A stretch of DNA of 64,000 bases from RGIG4034 sp045628945 (GTDB lineage Bacteria > Bacillota > Clostridia > Lachnospirales > Lachnospiraceae), in the NCBI GenBank assembly GCA_045628945.1, contig JAZQQG010000012.1, forward strand, positions 1-64,000. Reading direction: 5' to 3'. The position numbers were made by a program, and so were the translations under genes. Of this stretch, positions 33,237 through 41,756 are shown in pieces; the stretch's first letter is position 1; the number at the start of each line of letters is the position of its first letter. The notes below the pieces were generated by a model. It was not told the origin of the DNA. It saw only the letters and a program-made list of their open reading frames with translations, and did not search any database.

Positions 33237-33743
33237 TTAATGATCCGGACAATGTAAAACTGGGGTTGCAGGGTCTGTCGTTCGAAGCGTTTTCTGTACA
33301 TCAATCACGCGCTGATTGGAGCTTCCCTTCCAACGAAGCGTCACGTCACGCTTCTCAAGGATGAATTCACCGTCCACGACCACATCAATGTCCTGCATCA
33401 TAGGATAATGATAGATCTCATCCCAATCGGAACCGGTATACAACCAGATGGTCTTATCCGGATACTTCTCACGGATCTCGGCAATCAGTCTTCCGACCTC
33501 CTTGCGATTCGCAGAATGCAACGGATCTCCTCCGGAAAAAGTAATGCCGGAAATATATTCTTGATTGAGCTGTTCAAAAATCTCCTGCTTGGCAGCCTCA
33601 TCAAATTCCAAACCACCGTTGGGATCCCAGGTAATCGGATTCTGACATTCTTTGCAGCAATGAGAGCATCCGGCCACCCAGAGAACCACACGAAGGCCAT
33701 CGCCGTTTCGCATGTCATCCTTGGTAATATTATGATATCTCAT
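33237..33743 (-). CDS. nrdG: Anaerobic ribonucleotide reductase activating enzyme
   Basis: 168 residues. The radical-SAM cysteine motif is AGCSHCCKECQNP (Cys-x3-Cys-x2-Cys), followed by ITFSGGDPLHSANR, which binds SAM. It generates the glycyl radical in NrdD. The start lies two bases after the nrdD stop, so the two are co-translated. The length is normal for the family. Confidence 0.95.
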   Translation of the reverse strand: MRYHNITKDDMRNGDGLRVVLWVAGCSHCCKECQNPITWDPNGGLEFDEAAKQEIFEQLNQEYISGITFSGGDPLHSANRKEVGRLIAEIREKYPDKTIWLYTGSDWDEIYHYPMMQDIDVVVDGEFILEKRDVTLRWKGSSNQRVIDVQKTLRTTDPATPVLHCPDH

Positions 33744-33745
33744 AA

Positions 33746-35923
33746 TTACATGCTCTTCCTTTCCGCAATCTCAGCCATCTTCGCTTCGTTCAGTCTGGTA
33801 TCCCCATGCACACGGGAATAAGACAGATATCCGTTCATGCGGTCAATCTTCGTCAGATTCTTCGACCCGCATACGGGACATACATCCATCTCCAGCTCCT
33901 CATGTCCGCAATCATCGCAATAAGCCAGGGAAAGGTTCACGCCTTCGTAGTAGCCTAACCCCATGGCACGACGAATCAGTGTGCGAACCGCATCGGCATT
34001 GTAATCAATGGGATACTTCACATACTGAATCTTACCGCCGTTGGCAAGCTCCCAGAAACGACCCTCCAGATCCTGTTTCTGGATTGGAGTAATGTCTTCA
34101 CTTACATGACAATGGAAGGAGTTCGATACATATTCACGATCGGACACGCCTTCAATGATACCGTATTTTTTACGGAACTGCTTAATCTGAAGACCGCAAA
34201 GGTTCTCCGCGGGAGTTCCGTAGATCGCATAAAGATTCCCGTCTTCCTCTTTGAACTTCGATACCATCTCATTGATATGCTCCATTACCTCCAATGCAAA
34301 CGCACCGTCCTGCACAAGAGATTTTCCGTTATAGAGCATCTGAAGTTCATTCAGTGCAGTAATTCCGAAGGAAGCGGTCGCTGCCTTCAGAATCGGCTTA
34401 ATCTTATCGTGAAGCCCCAGATGACCACCCAAGAATCCACCCTCACAATAGGCAAGAGGGTTCGTAGAAGCTCTCATCTCGCCCAAATAAGCATAGGTAC
34501 GAATATGAAGCTGACGAATCAACTGCAGATAATAATCCAGAACTTCATAGAAATCCTTACTCTCATGACGGGCCTTTGCCAAAATCATGGGAAGATGTAA
34601 GGATACGGCACCAATATTGAAACGGCCAACAAATACAGGCTCATCCTTATCATCGGCAGGATGCATACCGCCTCTTTCATACCAGGGCGAAAGGAACGCA
34701 CGACAACCCATCGGAGAAATTACCTTGCCATACTGCTTATACATGCTGGCAATGTAACCCTTACCGGTAAGCGACAGCCAATCCGGATACATGGTCTTAG
34801 AGGAACAACGAACACCGGCCTCAAACACATCCTCCAGTTCCTTTCCTTTTCCGTGAAGATTCTCATCATACAGGAATACAATCTTCGGGAAAAGAACAGG
34901 CTTACGATGGTCTTTTTTCCCCTGGCCCTTGCGACGAACATTCAGCATGGCAATATTGCTCATCTTCGCAAAACGTCCGGTTCCGAGACCTCCGGTAACG
35001 GTAATAAACGGATAATCTCCACGGGAGGAAGCAACGGTATTAAACTTATACTCCCAACCCTGGAAGCCCTGCTCAAACTCACGGTTCACATCGCGAAGCG
35101 CTTCCGCCTCCGCAATCTTGGGATCTACTCCCATCAATGCATATTTATCCAAATAATGCTGGTAGGATTTCTCTGCGTAAGGCTCAAGAATCTTATCCAC
35201 TTCGGGAACGGTGAAACCGCCGTACTGCTGACTTGCGGCACTTAACACAATATCTCCGATCACATCAAATGCAACATCCAGGCTCTTCGGCTCGTTATAC
35301 CAGATGTTTCCCATCTCAAAGCCGCCCTTTAATACATTCTTCACATCAAAAAGACAACAGTTCATCGTATCACGACGAGCCGACATATCATGCACATAAA
35401 TATATCCGTCACGACAAGCCTGAATCTCTTCGGTCGTCATAAAGAACTTCTGATAGAGTTCCTTGTTTAACTGATTGAAGATTAAGCTTCTCTTGGTGGA
35501 AACCAGCGCGGAGTCGGTATTGGAGTTCTCCTTGTCCCCGACATACATAATCGACTGGCTCTTCTTATAGACATCATCCAACATACGGACGAAATCCTGC
35601 TTATAGTTACGATAATCACGGTAGCTCTTCGCAACAATAGGCTTCACTTCCTCCAGGGCGCTCTCCACCATATTGTGCATCATGGGAATCGGAATCTCGG
35701 TTAAGCCGGAATCGTCCACCATACGCATAACATGCTCACAGATCTTGCGTTTTTCCTCATCCGTGAACTCCGTAAGGGCACGATAGGCACTTTTTCCTAC
35801 CGCATCGATGACCTTCTGGACATTAAAATCCTCCAGCGTTCCGTCCTTCTTAATTACCCGTACTACCTTCTGTGGCGTATACAGACTTGAGTAATCCACA
35901 TTCTTATCGTTTTCTGCTGCCAT
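33746..35923 (-). CDS. nrdD: Anaerobic (class III) ribonucleoside-triphosphate reductase
   Basis: 725 residues. An ATP-cone (about 15-110) precedes the catalytic barrel. Near the C-terminus the zinc site is CDDCGHEELEMDVCPVCG, followed by the glycyl-radical segment GYLSYSRVHGDTRLN. It makes deoxynucleotides under strict anaerobiosis, activated by NrdG. The GGGAGG site is well placed. A strong promoter and NrdR-box-like sequences lie upstream (36019-36101). Confidence 0.95.
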   Translation of the reverse strand: MAAENDKNVDYSSLYTPQKVVRVIKKDGTLEDFNVQKVIDAVGKSAYRALTEFTDEEKRKICEHVMRMVDDSGLTEIPIPMMHNMVESALEEVKPIVAKSYRDYRNYKQDFVRMLDDVYKKSQSIMYVGDKENSNTDSALVSTKRSLIFNQLNKELYQKFFMTTEEIQACRDGYIYVHDMSARRDTMNCCLFDVKNVLKGGFEMGNIWYNEPKSLDVAFDVIGDIVLSAASQQYGGFTVPEVDKILEPYAEKSYQHYLDKYALMGVDPKIAEAEALRDVNREFEQGFQGWEYKFNTVASSRGDYPFITVTGGLGTGRFAKMSNIAMLNVRRKGQGKKDHRKPVLFPKIVFLYDENLHGKGKELEDVFEAGVRCSSKTMYPDWLSLTGKGYIASMYKQYGKVISPMGCRAFLSPWYERGGMHPADDKDEPVFVGRFNIGAVSLHLPMILAKARHESKDFYEVLDYYLQLIRQLHIRTYAYLGEMRASTNPLAYCEGGFLGGHLGLHDKIKPILKAATASFGITALNELQMLYNGKSLVQDGAFALEVMEHINEMVSKFKEEDGNLYAIYGTPAENLCGLQIKQFRKKYGIIEGVSDREYVSNSFHCHVSEDITPIQKQDLEGRFWELANGGKIQYVKYPIDYNADAVRTLIRRAMGLGYYEGVNLSLAYCDDCGHEELEMDVCPVCGSKNLTKIDRMNGYLSYSRVHGDTRLNEAKMAEIAERKSM

Positions 35924-36018
35924 TCATAACCTCCCTCAAGCCCCCAAAAAAGCTTGATTTTAACGCATTTCTTCCCCATCGACGCATAAAATCGTGCATC
36001 GGTATATTCGAAAAATTC

Positions 36019-36101
36019 CCACATAATGTAGAAAAAAAATTAGACGCAAGAACAATATCTTGTGTCTAATTCAGTATAAAATATCTAATTATTGATGTCA
36101 A
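36019..36101 (-). promoter_or_regulatory. nrdD control region: promoter, NrdR-box-like pair and hairpin
   Basis: On the minus strand TTGACA (36101-36096) and TATACT (36078-36073) are 17 bases apart. ACACAAGATATTGTTC (36065-36050) matches the NrdR box acaCwAtATaTwGtgt at 13 of 16 positions by my count, and TTTCTACATTATGTGG (36034-36019), 31 bases further on, is a weaker match. The first box lies in a hairpin (36040-36069) followed by eight Ts, which could instead be the terminator of the upstream operon. Confidence 0.55.
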
Positions 36102-36130
36102 CAATACAAGAGCGAAATTCTTAAGTTTTT

Positions 36131-37117
36131 TTAAGATTTCTTAAGGATACTCTCCAGGTGTGCACGATACCCTAATTTCACGGCCTCGGGAATCAGAATC
36201 TTCACATCATCCCCCAATCCGCACAACCATCCGTAGAACTGATTGGAAACCGGAACTTCAACACGAACGGAAAAATGCTCCGGGTCTCTTTGACGAATGG
36301 CAATGTCCTTACCAAAACGGTCAATCACCACGCCCATTAGAGAATACGGAAACTGAATCGTAACCAGCTCCACCTGACCGCCAAACATTCCGAACTGATG
36401 GGCCGTATAATCACCGGTGTCAAACTGCTGGAAGAATTCCTTGCCTTCTCTTTTCTCATCGACAGGCGCAATATGCTTCATCTTGTCAACGCGATAGTGC
36501 TTGATGCAGTGGTCTTCGGAATCGAAGGCAACCAGATAATAATTATCGTCGTTTACCGTAAGCGCCCAGGGACTTACTACGTAGAAAGCACCTTCCTTAC
36601 GGAGAACCTCCGACTTATCGGGTCCGTAGGTAAAATAATGAAATCGAATTTTATTACCGGTATTAATCGCCGTATGAATAATATCCGCGTTCTCATAAAC
36701 GGATTCATTCTGCGTTTTAATACGATTCTGCACATAAACCTGACGCTTTAAGGACTTGGCCTGATGTACATTGGACAAAGTCTCCAACTTATCCACCAGC
36801 ATCTTGGAACGGTCTTTGGTAATATATCGGGAGGCGCAGATTGCATCCGCAATCAGTTTCAGCTCACCAATCGCAAAATCCCGGCTCTTCAGATAATATC
36901 CACCGTCCACACGGGTCTTCTTCAGTTCGATCGGATAGCCAAGGTCCTGCAAAACCTTAATATCATCATAGATACTTTTCCGTTCCGCATGGATCCCCTC
37001 CGTCTCCAGGCGCTCGATGATTTCCTGAGCGGAAAGGCAATGGTCGGCATCCGTGTAACGCTCAAGCATCCGAAGCAGGATCAAAAGTTTACTTTTCTGA
37101 TTCTCACTCTTCGGCAT
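36131..37117 (-). CDS. WYL-domain transcriptional regulator (YafY/DeoR-like)
   Basis: 328 residues. The N-terminal helix-turn-helix covers about 1-70 (LSAQEIIERLETEGIHAERKSIYDDIKVLQDLGYP). The WYL domain (about 145-225) includes VSPWALTVNDDNYYLVAFD, and a WCX-like C-terminal part follows. WYL proteins sense ligands, often nucleic acids or small molecules, and regulate DNA metabolism or defence genes. It is the last gene of the punA-MutS-rnhA operon and overlaps the small membrane protein gene by 14 bases. The target is unknown. Confidence 0.88.
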   Translation of the reverse strand: MPKSENQKSKLLILLRMLERYTDADHCLSAQEIIERLETEGIHAERKSIYDDIKVLQDLGYPIELKKTRVDGGYYLKSRDFAIGELKLIADAICASRYITKDRSKMLVDKLETLSNVHQAKSLKRQVYVQNRIKTQNESVYENADIIHTAINTGNKIRFHYFTYGPDKSEVLRKEGAFYVVSPWALTVNDDNYYLVAFDSEDHCIKHYRVDKMKHIAPVDEKREGKEFFQQFDTGDYTAHQFGMFGGQVELVTIQFPYSLMGVVIDRFGKDIAIRQRDPEHFSVRVEVPVSNQFYGWLCGLGDDVKILIPEAVKLGYRAHLESILKKS

Positions 37118-37283
37118 CTACAATCTCCTCTGCTTGCTCCTTTGCAATGGCTTCCTGCTTTTTGTTCTTTGCCTTGGCGGACTTAATGCCGATAATGCAG
37201 GCCCCAACGATTACAAGAGCAAATACGATAAAGATAAATAAATATCCCTGAAAGGAAATCAAAAATTCTGTCAAATTCTTCAT
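37104..37283 (-). CDS. Small single-pass membrane protein (59 aa)
   Basis: The start is ATG at 37283. One hydrophobic segment (about 13-36, YLFIFIVFALVIVGACIIG) is followed by a basic stretch (KSAKAKNKKQ) and an acidic tail (EEIVDAEE). It overlaps the WYL regulator gene and follows rnhA. I recognise no family; similar small membrane proteins often accompany housekeeping operons in Lachnospiraceae. Confidence 0.6.
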   Translation of the reverse strand: MKNLTEFLISFQGYLFIFIVFALVIVGACIIGIKSAKAKNKKQEAIAKEQAEEIVDAEE

Positions 37284-37319
37284 AGTGTCATCACACTCCA
37301 CTTCTATATATTGTACCAA

Positions 37320-37805
37320 TTATTGTACAGTATCCAGTCCGATATCGTCAATAAGATTCTCAGAATCCGCAGCGGTTGTTGCAAGTTTATCGCAGCGTTC
37401 ATTCTCGGGATGCCCCGCATGTCCTTTTACCCAAACAAAGGTAACGGAATGCGGTTCCTTTGCCTGCAGAAGACGTTTCCACAAGTCGATGTTCTTAACA
37501 GGCTTCTTCTGAGAATTAACCCAGCCTTTTTTTAACCAGCCATCAATCCAGTTCTGATTAAACGCTTCGGTAACATACTTGGAATCGGTAATCACCGTCA
37601 CCTCACAAGGCTTCGTTAAGGCTTCCAGTCCTGTGATTACGCCCATAAGCTCCATTCGGTTGTTCGTCGTCTTCACAAAGCCCGCCGAATACTCACGCTC
37701 ATGCATCTCACCGTGTGAGTCCACATATTGAAGAATCGTACCGAACCCACCCGGTCCGTCCGGATTCCCTCTTGCCGAGCCATCCGAATATAAGGTTACT
37801 TTCAT
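37320..37805 (-). CDS. rnhA: Ribonuclease HI
   Basis: 161 residues. Catalytic residues lie in YSDGSARGNPDGPGG (Asp), NNRMELMGVI (Glu), VITDSKYVTEA (Asp) and WVKGHAGHPENERCD (His/Asp). It degrades RNA in RNA-DNA hybrids. A complete basic-protrusion-like segment (GWLKKGWVNSQKKPVKN) is present. The start overlaps the end of the MutS-like gene by four bases. Confidence 0.95.
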   Translation of the reverse strand: MKVTLYSDGSARGNPDGPGGFGTILQYVDSHGEMHEREYSAGFVKTTNNRMELMGVITGLEALTKPCEVTVITDSKYVTEAFNQNWIDGWLKKGWVNSQKKPVKNIDLWKRLLQAKEPHSVTFVWVKGHAGHPENERCDKLATTAADSENLIDDIGLDTVQ

Positions 37806-39475
37806 GTCCAGCTTCCCTCCTTAACGAAATGACCGGCAAGTGCTTCGGCACTTTCCACAATCGAATCGTCAAAACCGATAATCTTAAGCAAACGAATGGC
37901 ATTACGCGTCGTTGCTCTGCCTGCATTCAGCTTATAGGAAAAGACCACGTCATTTCCTATCACCTCTTCACTAAAATGATAATTGTCAAAATGCTCTTCC
38001 AAAAGATGCGTCAACTCGATGTCATGGGTTGCGGCAAAGCACATGGAATTCCGGCTCTCCAGATACTCACAAATCTTCTCGGAGGCTGCAATACGTTCCA
38101 CGGTGTTGGTACCGCGAAGCACCTCATCCACAAAGCACAACACCGGAAGCCCGTCCTCCCGCACGGCATCCAGAATACGCTTTAACGACTTAATCTCCAC
38201 AATGTAATAACTGTCTCCACTCTCCATATCATCCCGAAGGGACATGGAACTCATAATACGGAAAAGACAAGAGGAATACTCTTTTGCATGGACCGTATGA
38301 ATCGTCTGTGCAAGGATGGCATTCAAAGCTACGGTTTTTAAGAAGGTGGATTTTCCCGATGCATTGGAACCCGTCAAAAGAACACCGCGCTTACAATGCA
38401 GCGAATTGGCCACCGGTTCGTCCAGATAGGGATGATACAGTTCCTCTGCATCAAAATGCTTCTCCTGCGTGAATTCCGGTACGCACCAATTCTCGTAGCT
38501 GGCACGATAATAAGCGATGGCAATGGAGGACTCAATATAACCGAGATCTTCTAACATCTCATGAATCTCGTTCTTATGCTTATCGATATTTCCTACAATT
38601 CCGTTAAAAATCATAAGATCGATATGGAACATCATATTCAGGTAGATGAACATGATATTGGAAAGGTTTCCGTCCTGCTGGGAGGTACTGAGCCAGCCGA
38701 TTTTGCGCATCATGGGAGCAAAGAGCTTACGATGCTTTTTTAAGCGGGCCATATTCTCCGAAATGCATTCGGGCGGCGTACTCTTCATCGCATCCACCGC
38801 GTTGACAATACGCGATACATACAGAATCGAGGTATAGTAGGGCTCAATTTCACCTTTAATCTTCGCATAGGTTGCCATGTTATAAATGAGCACCACTAAG
38901 AAGGCCACGATGCCCAGGAACGGGTTCACAAAGACCAAACCGATACTCGCCACATACCACAAAAGAGACATGATATGGGGAAGATTGCTTCGTCCGGTGA
39001 CATTTTTCAGATAATCCAGATAATCGAAAATGGAGTAATTACCGGTCTTGCCAAGCTTGCGAAAAGCAAGAAGGGTATTGATGCGCTCCTCTTCATTCTC
39101 GGTATAATAACGGATGACCTCCTCATCATGGTTCAGTTCTTCGATGCTCTTTTTCGGATTGCGAAGGCGGTAATAGAGATATTCCTCTCCGGCACTGGAA
39201 TAGGTATGATTCATTCGTACGAATTCCAAGTCCATCTCTAAATCATTCCAGGTAATATCATCAATGGAATTATCCGTGGGCGTCTTGCGAAAATATGTCT
39301 GAATCGAGCGATACTGCTTCTCGTTGTATTCCTTCTTGGGAAGCGAGCCGTAGCTGTCCTGTAAGGTATACCGGAAATTTTTCTGCGCCAAACGGTTCGT
39401 GTAGATTCCCTTTGCGATGAAAAAAACAACAATCAGCGCTACGATTCCAATCAAAAGTAATAATTCTTTGTCCAC
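37802..39475 (-). CDS. Membrane-anchored MutS-family ATPase
   Basis: 557 residues. One membrane segment is at the N-terminus (ELLLLIGIVALIVVFFIA) and a pair at about 170-205 (LWYVASIGLVFVNPFLGIV, AFLVVLIYNMATYA). The MutS core domain follows, then the ATPase: LLTGSNASGKSTFLKT, LCFVDEVLRGTNTVER and FAATHDIELTHLLEEHF. The mismatch-recognition domain of MutS and the Smr domain of MutS2 are absent. The role is unknown; it is probably not classical mismatch repair. It lies between punA and rnhA, overlapping both. Confidence 0.85.
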   Translation of the reverse strand: MDKELLLLIGIVALIVVFFIAKGIYTNRLAQKNFRYTLQDSYGSLPKKEYNEKQYRSIQTYFRKTPTDNSIDDITWNDLEMDLEFVRMNHTYSSAGEEYLYYRLRNPKKSIEELNHDEEVIRYYTENEEERINTLLAFRKLGKTGNYSIFDYLDYLKNVTGRSNLPHIMSLLWYVASIGLVFVNPFLGIVAFLVVLIYNMATYAKIKGEIEPYYTSILYVSRIVNAVDAMKSTPPECISENMARLKKHRKLFAPMMRKIGWLSTSQQDGNLSNIMFIYLNMMFHIDLMIFNGIVGNIDKHKNEIHEMLEDLGYIESSIAIAYYRASYENWCVPEFTQEKHFDAEELYHPYLDEPVANSLHCKRGVLLTGSNASGKSTFLKTVALNAILAQTIHTVHAKEYSSCLFRIMSSMSLRDDMESGDSYYIVEIKSLKRILDAVREDGLPVLCFVDEVLRGTNTVERIAASEKICEYLESRNSMCFAATHDIELTHLLEEHFDNYHFSEEVIGNDVVFSYKLNAGRATTRNAIRLLKIIGFDDSIVESAEALAGHFVKEGSWT

Positions 39476-40308
39476 TATAATTCCTCTGCCATTTTAAGAA
39501 TAGATTTTGTTACAAGCTCTTCAAACTTCGGAGCAGCCAAATCTGCCGCTTCCTGAACCTCTTTATGACTTAAAGGGTTCTTCGTCATTCCTGCCGCCAG
39601 GTTGCAGATACAGGAGATTCCGACCACTCGCATTCCGGCATGTCTTGCCGCTACAGCCTCGGGAACGGTACTCATTCCCACCGCAGACGCTCCCAAAATC
39701 CCAAGAGCACGAATCTCCGCCGGGGTCTCAAAGCTGGGACCGGTCATATAGGCATAGGCACCTTCCTTCAGTGCAATCCCGTTCTCTTTTGCCACATCCC
39801 GAATCATGGCCGTAAGCTTTCGGTCATAGACCTCGCTCATATCCGGGAAACGTGTCCCCAGTTCCTCAAGGTTCGGACCGATTAACGGATTGGGTGCAAA
39901 ACATCCGATATGATCGGTAATCAGCATAAAATCCGCCGGACGCATGGTGGGGTCCAACCCTCCGGCCGCATTCGTAAGGAATAAAATTTCTACCCCCATC
40001 AGCTTCATAAGTCTGGTGGGTAAGACCACATCATGAATATCATAGCCCTCGTAGTAATGCACTCTTCCTTTCATGCATACCACCGGCACCTCATTCAGGT
40101 AACCGAAAATAAACTTACCGGCATGCCCCGGTACCGTGGAGACGGGAAACCCTTCAATCTCACAGTAAGGAATCTCATATTCCACACGAATATTCTTCGC
40201 ATAATCGCCGAGACCGGAGCCCAATACAATGCCAACCTTCGGTACAAAATCCGTCTTGCAACGGAGGGAGTCATAGCAATGTAACAATTTCTGATAAACA
40301 GGATTCAT
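39475..40308 (-). CDS. punA: Purine-nucleoside phosphorylase
   Basis: 277 residues from the ATG at 40308 (AAAGGAG upstream). Phosphate and substrate sites are visible in GIVLGSGLGDYA, VPGHAGKF, GRVHYYEGYD, LTNAAGGL, and MTGPSFETPAEIRAL with GMSTVPEAVAARH. This is the inosine-guanosine (trimeric) class. It cleaves purine nucleosides for salvage. It is the first gene of a five-gene operon. Confidence 0.93.
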   Translation of the reverse strand: MNPVYQKLLHCYDSLRCKTDFVPKVGIVLGSGLGDYAKNIRVEYEIPYCEIEGFPVSTVPGHAGKFIFGYLNEVPVVCMKGRVHYYEGYDIHDVVLPTRLMKLMGVEILFLTNAAGGLDPTMRPADFMLITDHIGCFAPNPLIGPNLEELGTRFPDMSEVYDRKLTAMIRDVAKENGIALKEGAYAYMTGPSFETPAEIRALGILGASAVGMSTVPEAVAARHAGMRVVGISCICNLAAGMTKNPLSHKEVQEAADLAAPKFEELVTKSILKMAEEL

Positions 40309-40351
40309 ACACTTCTCCTTTCGGATACTTTTGTGTGCAACAGATGTGTTT

Positions 40352-40380
40352 ATTGTAGCATTTTTCCCGCAAAAAAACAA
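40352..40380 (-). promoter_or_regulatory. Candidate promoter of the punA operon
   Basis: On the minus strand TTGTTT (40380-40375) and TACAAT (40357-40352) are 17 bases apart, with punA starting 44 bases after the -10 box. It overlaps the T run of the terminator of the upstream gene. Confidence 0.45.
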
Positions 40381-40410
40381 TGAGACTTCCCGATGCGGAA
40401 AATCTCATTG
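40371..40410 (-). terminator. Terminator after the pyrophosphatase gene
   Basis: On the minus strand CAATGAGA (40410-40403) pairs with TCTCATTG (40385-40378), with inner TTCC/GGAA pairing, followed by seven Ts. It ends the GH74-pyrophosphatase transcript. Confidence 0.8.
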
Positions 40411-40433
40411 TTTCAAGCAAATTGAATCTAACG

Positions 40434-41732
40434 CTATACGCCGAGAGAACTGGTAAGTTCCGGCAAAAGTTGTTTTTTACGGCTCATGACTCCGGGCATA
40501 TCATAGATACCATCCCGAAGCTCTGTGTAGGGAAGATAATGATTGGAACGATACTCCGTGCAAAGAAGCACGCTGTGCTCACGAAGCACATCCGTAACCA
40601 TAAGCACCGACCAGTCCAGCCCATTTTTCACACGAATCTCCTCCAAAGTCTTCAGATAGACATCCGCATAATCATTTAAGTCATGCAAAGTGGTTACCTC
40701 ACACTGTCCGATTCCGAATTTCACACCTCGTTCATTGTAGGTCTTAAAGTCTGCCGAAATCGCCTCTTCGGAATCTCTTGTCTTAAGCCCCTCCATATGT
40801 CCGAACATCTTAAGACCGAAATCCTGCAAATCAATCTGACAGATTGCAGCCAGTGCTTCCGCCGACCAGATATCCACCTTCGTTGTGGTGGGGCTTCGAA
40901 GAATCAACGTATCCGATATAATACCGGTCAAGAGAATCTTCGCGGTATCGGGATCCGGCATGACATGATGTCGCAGAAACATCTGATAGACAATGGTACA
41001 GGTGGAACCTAAGGGCTCCGCATCAATGAAAATCGGCAAGTCCGTCTTCACCGCATCGAGGCGATGATGATCGATAATCTCAACAATATTGGCGGATTCA
41101 ATTCCGCGAATACTCTGACGCGGCTCATTATGATCCACCAGAATCACACTGTTTCTGGGAGAACGCAGGAAACATCTTCGGGTAACATAGCCCACATATC
41201 CGTTGTCATCAAAAACCGCCAGACCACGCTTTTTCGAAGAAGACAGCTTATTCTTGGCCTCTTCAAATAAGTCTCCCACATGAATCGGCTTCTCCTGCTC
41301 TCGCATAATATCGCGAATCTTAGGGATCGACGACACATTGCCGTGGTTCGATAACTCATTCATCACCCAAGAGGTAATATCATCCACACTCAAAAGACCA
41401 TAGAAGCGTTTTCCTTCGTAGACAGGAATCACGGAAGGATTCGAATCCTTATAGGAAAGGGCAACCTCCGTCAAGGGCATATCCGCATCCAAACGCTCCG
41501 TGGTCGTAAGGAGCACATCCGAAACGCGGGGATAGATATCCTTGCGATACGCAGGTGGATTAATCTCAATAAACGCAAAAATTTTCTTCGTATTCTCGCT
41601 CAGATGTCCGCAGCGAATAGGAATATAGCGATTTTCGGGATCAATTTTATTCTTAAGGGCCGCGTAAGCATATGCACTGCATACGCTGTCCAAATCCGGA
41701 TTACGATGTCCGCAAATAAAAATGTCGCTCAT
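40434..41732 (-). CDS. Manganese-dependent (family II) inorganic pyrophosphatase with CBS domains
   Basis: 432 residues. The DHH part has ICGHRNPDLDSVCSAYAYA, then a CBS pair inserted at about 70-190 (VIPVYEGKRFYGLLSVDDI, GLAVFDDNGYVGYVTRR), ILVDHNEPRQS and VEIIDHHRLDAV. The C-terminal DHHA2 domain ends with the substrate-binding SRKKQLLPEL. CBS-containing pyrophosphatases are regulated by adenine nucleotides. No DRTGG domain is present. It drives biosynthesis by removing pyrophosphate. Confidence 0.92.
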   Translation of the reverse strand: MSDIFICGHRNPDLDSVCSAYAYAALKNKIDPENRYIPIRCGHLSENTKKIFAFIEINPPAYRKDIYPRVSDVLLTTTERLDADMPLTEVALSYKDSNPSVIPVYEGKRFYGLLSVDDITSWVMNELSNHGNVSSIPKIRDIMREQEKPIHVGDLFEEAKNKLSSSKKRGLAVFDDNGYVGYVTRRCFLRSPRNSVILVDHNEPRQSIRGIESANIVEIIDHHRLDAVKTDLPIFIDAEPLGSTCTIVYQMFLRHHVMPDPDTAKILLTGIISDTLILRSPTTTKVDIWSAEALAAICQIDLQDFGLKMFGHMEGLKTRDSEEAISADFKTYNERGVKFGIGQCEVTTLHDLNDYADVYLKTLEEIRVKNGLDWSVLMVTDVLREHSVLLCTEYRSNHYLPYTELRDGIYDMPGVMSRKKQLLPELTSSLGV

Positions 41733-41756
41733 GGTCTAACCTTCTTATTCTGAGTA

